A stretch of DNA of 64,000 nt from Strongyloides papillosus (lineage: Eukaryota; Nematoda; Chromadorea; Rhabditida; Strongyloididae), in contig SRSI01000050.1 in the NCBI GenBank assembly GCA_005656395.1, positions 4,588,001 through 4,652,000 on the forward strand, written 5' to 3'. The translations under genes were made by a program, and so were the position numbers. Every line of letters starts with the position of its first letter. Position 1 is the first letter of the stretch. Of this stretch, positions 1 through 9,683 are shown in pieces. The notes under the pieces were generated by a model. It had not been told where the DNA came from. It did not search any database and saw only the letters and a program-made list of their open reading frames with translations.

Positions 1-2098
1 TTAGACAGAGCTGAGTCACCTACAACTATACAGAAAAATTTATGCCTTAATGCTACCTCAAATTTACGTGATCCACACCCATCCTCGGATGAGGAGGATG
101 AAAATAATGGGGATGAGAGGAAGATTCCTATTAAGAATTGTAGTTCTTCTACCCATCAATTGTGCCCATGTTCCACTCCTGAGAATGGGATATTTATTAA
201 AAGTGTCAATCAACAAAATTTTAATCTTAATTATCCTTTTAATACTCATAACATATTGGATGATTATAAGATTTCCGATGAGGTAACTTTTGGTTTTTTA
301 AACTTTTTTCCATTAATCTATCAATTCCTTATAGATTATCGGTATAGGTGAATCAGGAAAAGTAATGGCATGTTACAGAAAGAGTGACGATAAAAAATTT
401 GCTCTTAAAGTCTTAAGAGAATCCCCCAAATCAAAAAGAGAAGTTGGTATCCACTACCTAGTACAGTAAGTTTCCATATTCTTTACATAACACTTCCTTA
501 CCATCAAAATACACCACCAAAACAATAACAATTAAAAAATATTTTCATTATAAAAAAGGAGAACACATAAAAGTACATTTCATCTCATTTGTTTGTGTAT
601 TATTAATCTCCTTATGATACAATTAATTACCTTATCATTATGTATTTTTATTAATTTAGTCAACATGAAAATATTGTATCAATCATCGATATCTATGAAA
701 ATACTTTCCACGATGTTAGGTGTATCCTATTGGTAGTTGAATTCATGGAGGGTGGAGATCTATTAACCAAATTCGAAAGTCAAGGATCTGTACCGTACAC
801 CGAGAAAGGTAAGTTTCCCATTTCGATATCATCTTCTTTGTACTCCCCCTATCAATATTTGTCTTTTTTTGACATCACCTTTGACGTAATTTATAGTATA
901 AATAGTTAGTAGCTATAAATAATGCTTATGCTATGATAAATTAATATGAAATTAAAATGATAAATTATGGTAAATTAATAAACTTTTTATAGAAGTTGGT
1001 GAGATAGCCTATCAAATAGGGAAAGCAGTCAAGTACCTTCATTCATTATCCATAGCACATCGTGATTTGAAACTCGAAAACATATTATGTAGCTCAACAT
1101 CATCAAATTGTACCTACAAATTAGCTGATTTTGGTTTTGCTAAACTTCAAGAAAAAAATAAAATGCTCAATTCTCCGTGTTGTACATTTTATTATGCACC
1201 TCCTGAGATATTAGCTAAGGAACAGTATAATTTTATGTGTGATATGTGGAGTATTGGGGTTGCTTTGTATATCCTGTAAGTTTTTTTTAAAAAAAACTCA
1301 TTAATTTAGACGTGACATTGATGATTTTTATTATTACTTTTTATGAGATTATTTATTATAACATTATTGGTAATTGTTTTGTCATTTGACATTGATGATG
1401 ATTAATTATCATGATATGTACCTTATACCTGTGGTAAACTACTTAATTTTTTTTGAGGGGGATACTTAAAGTCATATATAGACGACATTCCTTTGTCACA
1501 TTGGTAAATATAACATTAATTTTTGAACTTTAACGATATAAACAATAATAATAATTTTTAAAGGTTATGTGGATATCCACCATTCTACTCAATGAAGGGA
1601 CTACCAATATCACCGGGAATGAAATCTAGAATAGCTGCTGGTTGTTATGCATTCCCAGCTGCTGAATGGGATTCTATCTCTGAGTCAACTAAAAACGTCA
1701 TCCGGAATCTCCTTAAAACTGATCCTGCCGTTAGGACTACTATAGATAATTTTATGAAGACACCCCTTGTTACTAGTGCTATACAACCATTACTTGAGGA
1801 ACCATCATTTAAACAACCTCCAAAGATAATTCAAGCAACATCCATACCATCAAAACACCCTACCTTCAATAAAGAATCTTACGAAGGTTCATTCAAGAAG
1901 TTCGATCAAATAATGTCTAACAAAGAAAGAAGCTTCGGCCCTGGAAAGTTAACCTCAATCCAGGAGGAGGTTGGTAGAGCCTTAAGTAGCATGAGATTAG
2001 GTAACGATTCCTGTTACATCAAAACACTCAAAACATCACAAAATGGTTTGTTATCTAGGAGACAACACTCTATGATGGTTGAAAGGAAGGTAATATAA
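1..2098 (+). CDS. MAPKAP kinase-like Ser/Thr kinase, 5' end outside window
   Basis: Protein kinase of the MAPKAPK2/3 type (C. elegans mak family), a kinase normally activated by p38 MAP kinase. Exons read as 1-282, 335-465, 660-808, 993-1275 and 1564-2098 with matching phases and GT-AG introns. The first exon is open to the window edge, so the start lies upstream. Visible in order are the glycine loop (GIGESGKV), the lysine motif FALKVL, HRDLKLEN, DFG, APPE and the block LLCGYPPFYS followed by GLPISPGMKSRI, which is specific to MAPKAPKs. The C-terminal tail keeps EEVGRALSSMR, matching the family's regulatory helix. Oddities: HRDLKPEN has Leu for Pro, the activation segment reads NSPCCTFYYAPPE (family TTPCYTPYYVAPE), and the basic p38 docking motif is weak (NGLLSRRQHS). 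Family is sure; which paralogue is not. Confidence 0.88.
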
Positions 2099-2267
2099 AG
2101 ACATATATTTACTAATTTTGTGATAACATTCATCTAATGGTTGCCTTTTTCATTAATATATCTTAATTATCATTTCTTTTCAATAAAATCTTAGTTGTTT
2201 ATTTTTATCTTGTTAAAAATAGATTATCGTGTGATGGAGATGGGGTAGTTTTGGTGTGTATATTTTT

Positions 2268-3377
2268 TTAAAACTTACTCGTGAAACAAGAATAACCTTG
2301 AAGTGACATTTTGTCGTTAATTTTTGATAAATAAACAACCTCCAAAAATGGGATTGTTTTTAGTGGAGAACCTGAAGTTATGTTTTTGATATTCATACCG
2401 CTGCATTTGAGATTGTTACATCTATCTAAGGCAATTTTTAGGGAAGATTCTTGGCCTTTTGATATTACATCACCATTACAGATGGTGTTTAAGTAATTCT
2501 TGAAAGTGAAGTTAGATTCTATTTGGATGTCTGATGATCTTAAGATTGGGTATGATTTATAACCATAATACATAGATTGTAATGGGATTTCAGTATCCTT
2601 AACCTTAGATTCGTGTTTAATTTTATAAATGAGATCCTTTGGATCATAAGGTATTGGTGAAATTGTTGAAGGATCAGGTAAAGTATTACCAGCATTCACA
2701 ATATTAGTTTTTTGATAATAGTTATTATAACTTTCGCTTGTAGTGTTAACTTCTTTCTTGACTGTTATCTCAAATCCTGTATTAACATTCGTAGATACAT
2801 CAGCAGTAGGATAATTCATTGCAGAATCCTGTGGTAATGAAGTCGTTTCAATTTTAAAAGAACTCGTTACATCATCATCTTTTTCTATTGCATTTTTCTC
2901 CAATAGACTTACTTCTTGAGAATGTCTATAGGCATCTTCATTATTAATTTTCTTAATCGAACTTGCTAATATCCTATCAGCCTCAAAATATTCAGGTGTA
3001 TTTTGTTTTGGTATTGAATATGGTATAGTTGTAAGGTAACTATCCATTCCGGGGAAATTTGATTCAATTACTGGTTCTTGATTTATGTTATTGGTAAACG
3101 GATATGGTGGTGGTGATGGTAGTTGATTAGATGTTTCTATAAATTTTTTAATTATCACAAATTAAGGAGTTTTTTAATTACCTATCAAAGTTGGGTAAGC
3201 ATACTGTTGGTGGTATGATGATGGTTGATCATAATTATAGTAATAAGTTTTTGATAAACAACCACCACAATCAGGTGATTGTTGGCAATCACAATTAGGC
3301 ATCCCAATAGGTATGCATCCATTAATATTATCAATGACACAATGTACTAGTAATAATATAATTATAATCTTATACAT
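2268..3377 (-). CDS. Secreted cysteine-containing protein of unknown function
   Basis: Two exons on the minus strand, 3377-3182 and 3136-2268, joined by a 45-base GT-AG intron with matching phase. The protein is about 354 residues. It opens with a signal peptide (MYKIIIILLLVHC...) and a short cysteine cluster (GCIPIGMPNCDCQQSPDCGGC), followed by a long Ser/Thr/Asn-rich low-complexity stretch and a C-terminal region with cysteines (ICNGDV, RCNNLKCSGMN, YSCF). The N-terminal cluster recalls nematode ground-like (hedgehog-related) proteins, and the tail could instead be a divergent PAN/apple-like fold. Neither match is good enough to name it. No membrane segment is seen after the signal peptide, so an extracellular or cuticle-associated location is inferred. 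Confidence 0.6.
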
Positions 3378-4941
3378 AATTGAAGATGGAATAACAATAA
3401 ATTAGTATAAGATATATGAGAGTAAAATTGGTTAAAATATATTATCCTCAAAATGAGATAGGATGTGTCCTTTTTTCTACTTCCTCAAATCCTCAACTCT
3501 CCACATTCCCATTTACACTCCACCCTTTCCTCAAGATCCACAATATCGTAAAAAATTTTTTCTTCCCCTCTCCAACACGTATGATATAATCTTTTGTAAT
3601 AGGTAATAATTGTATTATTAAACACACACATCCCATCTAATTAAAATATATCTTTTTTGGTTCTTATTTTTATGAGGTAAAATTGAAAAAGATATTACAT
3701 TTGTCTCATTAAAAGCGATCATATCATCTTCATTTATACTAATAATTTATCTATTATAGATATAATGAGTCTACAATACATTTAGGTATTAATATATAAA
3801 AAGGGGAACATATTTTTGATTAAGAAATTACATTACATTCCTCCCATTTAATCATCAGTTACATTTGTTTGTATATGACTTAATCACATCCCAATTAATA
3901 TATTAAAATTATTGCTTTTTTATCACATCTAAAACTATTTTACATTCAAATTTGACATTATATATCTTGTTGTATAACATGTTCCGGTTCATTAATTAAC
4001 GAGTATCTTTAGACAATAACTCCTAACATTCACATCTCTGAACTACAAAGATACAAGGAATCTTTTTTTATTCCTTATTTATAACAAATAAAAGATAAAA
4101 GTAAGGAGGCATGAAATATTTTATTGTACACTATTATGCCATCATTCCTTTACAAAGGTGATATGTATCAAATTTCATCACATCAATTATTTAACTACCA
4201 TATATTACAGAATGACATTTTAGTAGAAATTTAAATAAATTTATAAAGTATATATCTATGACTCTTCATTTACCATTTCTCACAAAATAAAGATCATCTT
4301 TTTAGAATCAATGGAGAGGAAAATTTTTTAGAAGACTCATTAATTCACATGTACCCCTTTGAAAAGGGTATGTGATGATTATTAATGTCACTGGGTCAGT
4401 GAAATCACAAATCTTTAAGTAAAGATTTTTAAATATTTGTTTTTCTTATAAATATGTAATTAAATTAAATTATCATTTTAACACTTTGGAGATAAAAGAA
4501 AGAGAAATTATTAAAATAATAATGGGATAGAAAGAAAAATAATTTATTTGAGTAAACTAACTTTTGTTTGAGATGTATTAGATATATATATTGCTATTTA
4601 TTAGCCATTAATTATTAATTATAAATTATAGTTGAAATACCATTGGCACTGCAAAGCTTGATTCACTTGTTACAGTTTTTAATTTAACTGGAAATTTTAT
4701 CACCACATCCCAGCTTTAGGTTTCATAAAACGACACTTGATATTCAAGAATTTTCACTGAAATTTCTTGCAATAAAGTCATATAAATTCTTTATCTACAA
4801 AAGAATATCAAAAAATAAAAAAGATAAGAAAAATTCACACTATTAATCTAAAAAACATATGCAAAATTTATTAATAAAAATCTTTATAATTGCACAAATG
4901 CAAAAATAATAAATATATTGTCTTTTTTGAATATAAACTCA
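3378..4941. other. Non-coding stretch, no gene seen
   Basis: About 1.6 kb of AT-rich sequence with no open frame or RNA gene that I can support. It holds the 5' flank of the secreted-protein gene to its left and the 3' flank of the membrane-protein gene to its right, both on the minus strand. Confidence 0.6.
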
Positions 4942-6018
4942 TTACAATGATATTGTTCTAATTTTTGTACCTCTCTCGAGAGCATCACCTCTATCATAGG
5001 AGAATGGTGGACTTGAGGATTCAATTAATGATCTCTTCGACATCAGATATCTTGATGGTGGGGTCTTCAAACGTTTACTGTTGTTAATTGTAGCAACATC
5101 TCTTCTCTCTGTAACAAAATGAACGTTATAATAATAAATCAAAAGTGATATTTATAGATTGGTAAAGTTATTTATCTATCACTCATCTTCCTCTAAAACA
5201 ATACTGACATTTATTATCTCTCTAAAACAATAATCTAATTTTAATCTATTTCCATCGATTTTGTAAAGTGCAAAGTTCTCCCATAACTATAAGAGTACTT
5301 TAAAAAACTTTGCACATCACAATTGCAAGGAAAAACCAATAAAAACAAAAGATCAAAAAAGAGCAAAAAAGTGAAAAAAAATATAACTTACTATTACTAT
5401 CATCTTTCTTAAAAACACAACAATTAAGGATGACGTAATAAGTTGTTACCAATAAATAGACGAAGGCGATGATATAAACGAATTGACGTAAGAAGATTCC
5501 CATACATTCATCCCCCTTAATGTTGATGTCGACTTTTTCCTTTCTGAATATAGCATTGTGTTTCTTGGCATCAAATGCTGTAAAGATGGTTAGTGATAGA
5601 GCACCCAGAAAGAGGAGGTTTGATACGATGTAGATTGATATTTTTACGAGGAATGAGAAAAAACATGATGCTGGGATCATGAGTATTAGGAGGAGGGAGA
5701 TGTATTCCATTGAGTGGTAGGCTTTATCAAAAAATACCCATGAGTCTGGAAGATAATTTAATATTTTTCCACCATACTCCTTTACATCGTATCTACGACC
5801 ATTAATTTTTATCAAGTTTCCTGTCTGTTCAATGTTTGTTGTATTGAAAGTTCTTTCAAGAACATGAATAAATCCTAAATCAAAAAATTTAAATTCTTGG
5901 ACAATGCCATAAAAAACTTACTATAAGTACCATAATAAAAGCATAACAATGCAATCATAAAACATAGTAAAAAAATAGGTAATGTAACCAAAACCTTCTG
6001 ACACCTTTCATTAACCAT
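4942..6018 (-). CDS. Four-helix membrane protein, claudin/tetraspan-like topology
   Basis: Three exons on the minus strand, 6018-5922, 5874-5392 and 5108-4942, with GT-AG introns and phases 1/1. The protein is 248 residues. Hydrophobic segments lie at about residues 9-31, 90-110, 115-135 and 170-190, giving four membrane passes with cytosolic ends. The first loop holds an N-glycosylation motif (FNTTN). The tail is basic and Ser/Pro-rich (KRLKTPPSRYLMSKRSLIE), as expected for a cytosolic tail. The layout resembles nematode claudin-like (Clc) proteins, but the usual W-C-C signature of the first loop is missing, so the family is not assigned. It lies head to head with the gene starting at 6188. 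Confidence 0.65.
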
Positions 6019-6187
6019 AATTTAAATATAAAAAACCAACAATAATAATATAATTTTTATTAATCAAAATAAACCTATCAAAATATAATATAAAAATAAT
6101 GTTACTTAAAATAATTCACCTTCTTTTAAGCAATCAAGAACCATCCTCCATAAATTATATATCATATATTTTATCTTTTTCTTACAC
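6019..6187. promoter_or_regulatory. Shared divergent promoter region
   Basis: Only 169 bases separate the start codons of two oppositely oriented membrane-protein genes, so both upstream regions must fit here or overlap. The sequence is AT-rich. I see no clear TATA box or known factor site. The shared role is inferred from geometry only. Confidence 0.4.
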
Positions 6188-6664
6188 ATGATGCCTAGAA
6201 ATAAAAATATATCATTTATATTTCTAATTATCAATTGTCTTATCATTCACTCGACTAAAGGTCACCAACACTCACCACAACAACAACCTCAGGAGACTGA
6301 TTTTGATTTTTTTTATACTTTTAAAAATACAACTACTTATCATTTTCAACCTTATGTTTTGAGGTAACTTCTTTTTTGACACTTTTTGTTGCTATTTTTA
6401 AAGTTTAGATGTTTTTTTAAAAATTTTTAATCTTTTTATAGGACAGGGAGGTTTCATTGTAATAGGAGTGAGGAACGGGATTTTAGGTGTGCTGGGACAC
6501 CATCTGTCCTGACGTATAGTGATTGTTGCAGTTATGATAAGGAGAAATGCTGTATTGTACCACAGGATTGGGTTGTTATGATGATAGGAACATTCTTCAT
6601 AGCAATTAGTGTATCAATTATCTATTCTACCATTGAAAGAATCTTGTACCTGACAATACCATAA
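6188..6664 (+). CDS. Small single-pass membrane protein with six-cysteine ectodomain
   Basis: Two exons, 6188-6363 and 6442-6664, phase 2 junction and GT-AG intron. Two in-frame ATGs stand together at 6188 and 6191. The product of about 132 residues has a signal peptide (ISFIFLIINCLIIHSTKG), a Gln/Pro-rich linker, then an ectodomain with exactly six cysteines arranged C, C, CC, CC (FHC, RCAG, DCCSY, KCCIV), directly followed by a Trp and a membrane helix (VVMMIGTFFIAISVSIIYS) and a very short tail. This order (C-C-CC-CC, Trp, membrane helix) resembles the Shisa/WBP1/VOPP1 group of single-pass proteins with six conserved cysteines. That link is from memory of the pattern and is tentative. No catalytic motif is present. 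Confidence 0.6.
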
Positions 6665-7035
6665 TTCCATGTACCTAAACTTTTTTAAATAATTCTTCTT
6701 CTCTATTTTTACTTTTCCTAACACTATTGTTCAACCAAAATCAAAAAATAAAAATTATTTTATGAAATTTAACTATTACTAATCCACTTAAAAAATACCA
6801 TCTTCATGATCAAAAATACTAGGTAACGATATAATTGACTTCCAAATTAAAAAAATAATATATATTCCATTATAAAAAAATAGGACACAAACATTTGTTC
6901 TAATTAAAAAAATATTCACAATTCTTCTTACCATCTTATTTACTATTTTTGTCATATTCCATTACCTATATCTTGTTTAGTATTATTCTATCTTAAATAT
7001 TATAAAAAATAAGTTATAACATATAAATAGAAGTT
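6665..7035. other. Non-coding, 5' flank of collagen gene
   Basis: About 370 bases of AT-rich sequence between a stop codon and the collagen start. No open frame or RNA gene seen. Confidence 0.5.
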
Positions 7036-7959
7036 ATGAAAGATAGTTTGGAGAAAATTTACTTGGTGATAATTGTTATTTCTTTCATTGTTTCTCTCTT
7101 ATCATGGACAGTTGTTCTGACTGCCATGCCATTTCTTTACTATACATTGGAGGAACATTATAATTACCTGTCGAAGGATATAAGTTATTGTGAGGAGAGT
7201 CTTCATACAAAGTTATCTTTGGTACAAAATATGATGACAAAAACCACGAATTACACTAGGACAAGATTTAACAGAGTTAAAAGACACTTTCAGTATACTA
7301 TGGATCCAGATTATGGGGATGATGCTCCATATTGTTCTTGTACTGGTATCGGTAAGAAAGGCCCACCAGGAAAAAAAGGAAGAAAAGGTATGAAAGGTGC
7401 CCCAGGGAAAAATGGAAAACCTGGTATCCCGGCTCGTGTACCATGTAGTTACTTTATTGACGTTAAAAAAGTTTGTTCAGAACCTTGTCCTACTGGTAAA
7501 CAAGGCCTTATTGGAGAGACAGGTGAGATGGGTGACAAAGGAGAACCTGGACCATCTGGAAAGCATGGTAAAGATGGTCTAAATGGAATGAAAGGTCCTA
7601 AAGGCCCACCGGGTCCAAGAGGAATACCAGGATTGGAGGGAGATGAAGGTCCACCTGGACCAGATGCTCAAGAAACACCATTTATTCCTGGACCACCAGG
7701 AGAAGAAGGAGATCCAGGCCCCCCTGGAAAGATTGGACCACGTGGAATGCCAGGTATCGAAGGTCCTCAAGGACCACCAGGGCCTAAAGGTCCAACTGGT
7801 AAAGATGGTAAAAGCGGCAAACCTGGTATTCCTGGTTTCAAAGGACTAATTGGAGATCCAGGAAAAGAAGGAGAAAAAGGAGTCTGCCCAACATATTGCG
7901 CCAAAGACGGTGGTGTCTTTTTTGTCCAACCACCAGACTGGTTCTTTAAAAAGCAATAA
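7036..7959 (+). CDS. Nematode cuticle collagen
   Basis: Single-exon gene of 307 residues. It begins with a hydrophobic anchor (about residues 8-36) in the nematode cuticle collagen N-terminal domain, then a basic cleavage site RFNRVKR near residues 78-84 that fits subtilisin-like processing of procollagens. Gly-X-Y repeats follow in blocks: a short one from about residue 104, an interruption with three cysteines ([16 protein letters not shown]), then a long run to about residue 282. The C-terminus carries two more cysteines (CPTYC). The cysteine groups flanking the Gly-X-Y blocks are those used to cross-link trimers. It is secreted by hypodermis into the cuticle (family knowledge). The exact col/dpy/sqt/rol orthologue cannot be told. 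Confidence 0.93.
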   Translation: MKDSLEKIYLVIIVISFIVSLLSWTVVLTAMPFLYYTLEEHYNYLSKDISYCEESLHTKLSLVQNMMTKTTNYTRTRFNRVKRHFQYTMDPDYGDDAPYCSCTGIGKKGPPGKKGRKGMKGAPGKNGKPGIPARVPCSYFIDVKKVCSEPCPTGKQGLIGETGEMGDKGEPGPSGKHGKDGLNGMKGPKGPPGPRGIPGLEGDEGPPGPDAQETPFIPGPPGEEGDPGPPGKIGPRGMPGIEGPQGPPGPKGPTGKDGKSGKPGIPGFKGLIGDPGKEGEKGVCPTYCAKDGGVFFVQPPDWFFKKQ

Positions 7960-8748
7960 TTTTAATAACACTCTAATAACTTAATAAATAAATTTTATTA
8001 CAATCTGTGAGAAATTTCCATTGTTTTAAAAAACGATAACATCAAAAAAAAATCGCCAACTCACAACCACCTCCTGACATGTCATTCTTTAATCTCCAAA
8101 TTTCCTACCTACCTACTTCTATAAACTCATAAAAACACTATAATTCTCACATGTTCCTACCACACATGTTTTTGTTCCTTATCACCAAACGACAATGATA
8201 ACAAAAATAACTCCCTTTCAATAGGGTACTCTTCCTACCAAAAGTATAAATATGTAGACAAATATATTCTTTTCTCAACTCCCGCAACTTTATCAGCCAC
8301 GTCGTTACAACACATTTTTTCCTATTATGTTAATATTAGTAACATCTCGAGATTACACTACAGTTAAGTGTTTAAGATTTTTTAATATAAAAAAAATTTG
8401 GCTTTATATTGTCGTATATTTTATCTTTTTAACAATCTACATATTGTAATCCTCTTTTTTTATTATAGCAATCAATTGTTGTTATCATTTCTTTGTCCTC
8501 TTATTAGGGTAACTTTGATTCACCATCCATAAAATGTTTTTTTATACTTTGTCAGACTTATTCTCCCTATTCGGGAATCGTTAAAAAGCTAATGATGTAA
8601 TTTTCTTTTTTTACAGCTGGCACTTTATGTTCCTTCAGATACTTCATTGGGCAAAGGAATCCCTATGCTACTGGTGAAATATATTACTCCTCAATCGACA
8701 GAGTTTTGAAAATAACAGACATTAGTATTTAATTGTATTCTCTAAAAA
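7960..8748. other. Mostly non-coding; one exon-like open stretch
   Basis: About 790 bases between collagen and the protease gene. Most is AT-rich without signals. At 8615-8616 a good acceptor (TTTTTTTACAG) is followed by 37 open codons to a stop at 8730-8732, reading GTLCSFRYFIGQRNPYATG and onward. I cannot find its upstream exon or recognise the peptide. The same acceptor could instead be a spliced-leader or outron acceptor for the protease mRNA, which starts 132 bases further on. Confidence 0.35.
7983..7988 (+). promoter_or_regulatory. Likely polyadenylation signal of the collagen gene
   Basis: An AATAAA hexamer 23 bases after the collagen stop codon, followed by a T-rich stretch. The position fits a short nematode 3' UTR. 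Confidence 0.5.
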
Positions 8749-9234
8749 ATGGCTGGGAAAGGCAAGTTTTTTTCTGAGATATTTTCGCTAAAATTTCTTG
8801 GACGGGTATCTATATTTTATCTAAGTGCCTCAGCAATCCAGCAACACATTGGAGAGATAGTTGTTTGTAGGGGTGACTCTATGGAACCAACGATATCTTC
8901 TGGAGATTTGGTGTGGGCTGAGAGGTTATCACTCAAATTTGGTACCTTAAGAATTAATGATATTGTAGCTTTAATTTCTCCAACTCAACCAGATACACTT
9001 CTATGTAAGAGGATCACTCATAAGGAGATGGAATATGTTGAGAATTGCCCACTCGTTTACAGGAACATCATACCCCCAGGACACGTCTTCGTCCAGGGTG
9101 ACAACAGACCAGTTAGTTGTGATTCACGCAATTTCGGTCCGGTACCAGAAGGGCTTGTTCAAGTTAAATTCTGCCTACGGATATGGCCACCACAAAAAAT
9201 CGGGTGGCTATCCAATCGCTGGTTCTGGGAGTAA
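8749..9234 (+). CDS. immp-1: Mitochondrial inner membrane protease subunit 1 (IMP1/IMMP1L)
   Basis: Single exon, 161 residues, close to the usual family length of about 166. It is a signal peptidase of family S26 in the mitochondrial inner membrane that removes sorting peptides from proteins facing the intermembrane space. The catalytic serine lies in GDSMEPT (Ser44) and the general-base lysine in LCKRIT (Lys87). The conserved GDN (117-119) and the later block CDSRNFGPVP are present. One N-terminal hydrophobic helix (about 15-33) anchors it. The C-terminus RIWPPQKIGWL matches IMP1 better than IMP2. Translation starts at the first ATG after an A-rich leader. GBF1 follows on the same strand 449 bases later. 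Confidence 0.9.
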   Translation: MAGKGKFFSEIFSLKFLGRVSIFYLSASAIQQHIGEIVVCRGDSMEPTISSGDLVWAERLSLKFGTLRINDIVALISPTQPDTLLCKRITHKEMEYVENCPLVYRNIIPPGHVFVQGDNRPVSCDSRNFGPVPEGLVQVKFCLRIWPPQKIGWLSNRWFWE

Positions 9235-9683
9235 AATAACAAGAATATTTTCATAAATTTCTTCATTAGGATTGTAGTTATTTGCTAGATTTATTATATT
9301 ATTTCCCTAATTTGTATAGTATCTGTACATATAATTTGTATACAATTTTTATTGTTGGCATGTTCTAACTAGAATTGTACTGAAAAAGAAATTATATCTT
9401 TTAAAATTATTATTATTATCCTTTAATCGTTAACTACGATATTCAATATTTATTAATTATTATCTTTTGTAAAAGTCTAAGGTTTCCTACTAAAAGTGGG
9501 ATTATCTTACAACAAATCCATTTAAAAAGTTATATACACAAATGTCTACACCCACTTCCATTGTTGGGTTTTGTTTGTATATGTATATAACCAATGTGAA
9601 TCGTTGTAAGATAGTTAATTGGACACATAGCAAAAATAATTTATCATTAATAACTATATTTATATAAAAAAATAATTTTTTAG
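9235..9683 (+). other. Intercistronic spacer between immp-1 and gbf-1
   Basis: 449 bases of AT-rich sequence with no open frame. It could hold either an independent promoter or the spacer of a two-gene operon. Confidence 0.4.
9682..9683 (+). promoter_or_regulatory. Probable trans-splice (spliced leader) acceptor
   Basis: The sequence AATAATTTTTTAG ends exactly at the GBF1 ATG, leaving no room for a 5' UTR. The predicted N-terminus aligns with the known start of GBF1 proteins, so an upstream coding exon is unlikely. A spliced-leader acceptor, common in nematodes, explains the AG best. Confidence 0.5.

Noticed and set aside
2268..2560. Naming the secreted protein a ground-like or PAN-domain protein
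   Set aside because: Cysteine spacing fits neither family fully; left unnamed.
7397..7849. Overlapping frames inside the collagen gene
   Set aside because: Shadows of the Gly-X-Y repeat in other frames.
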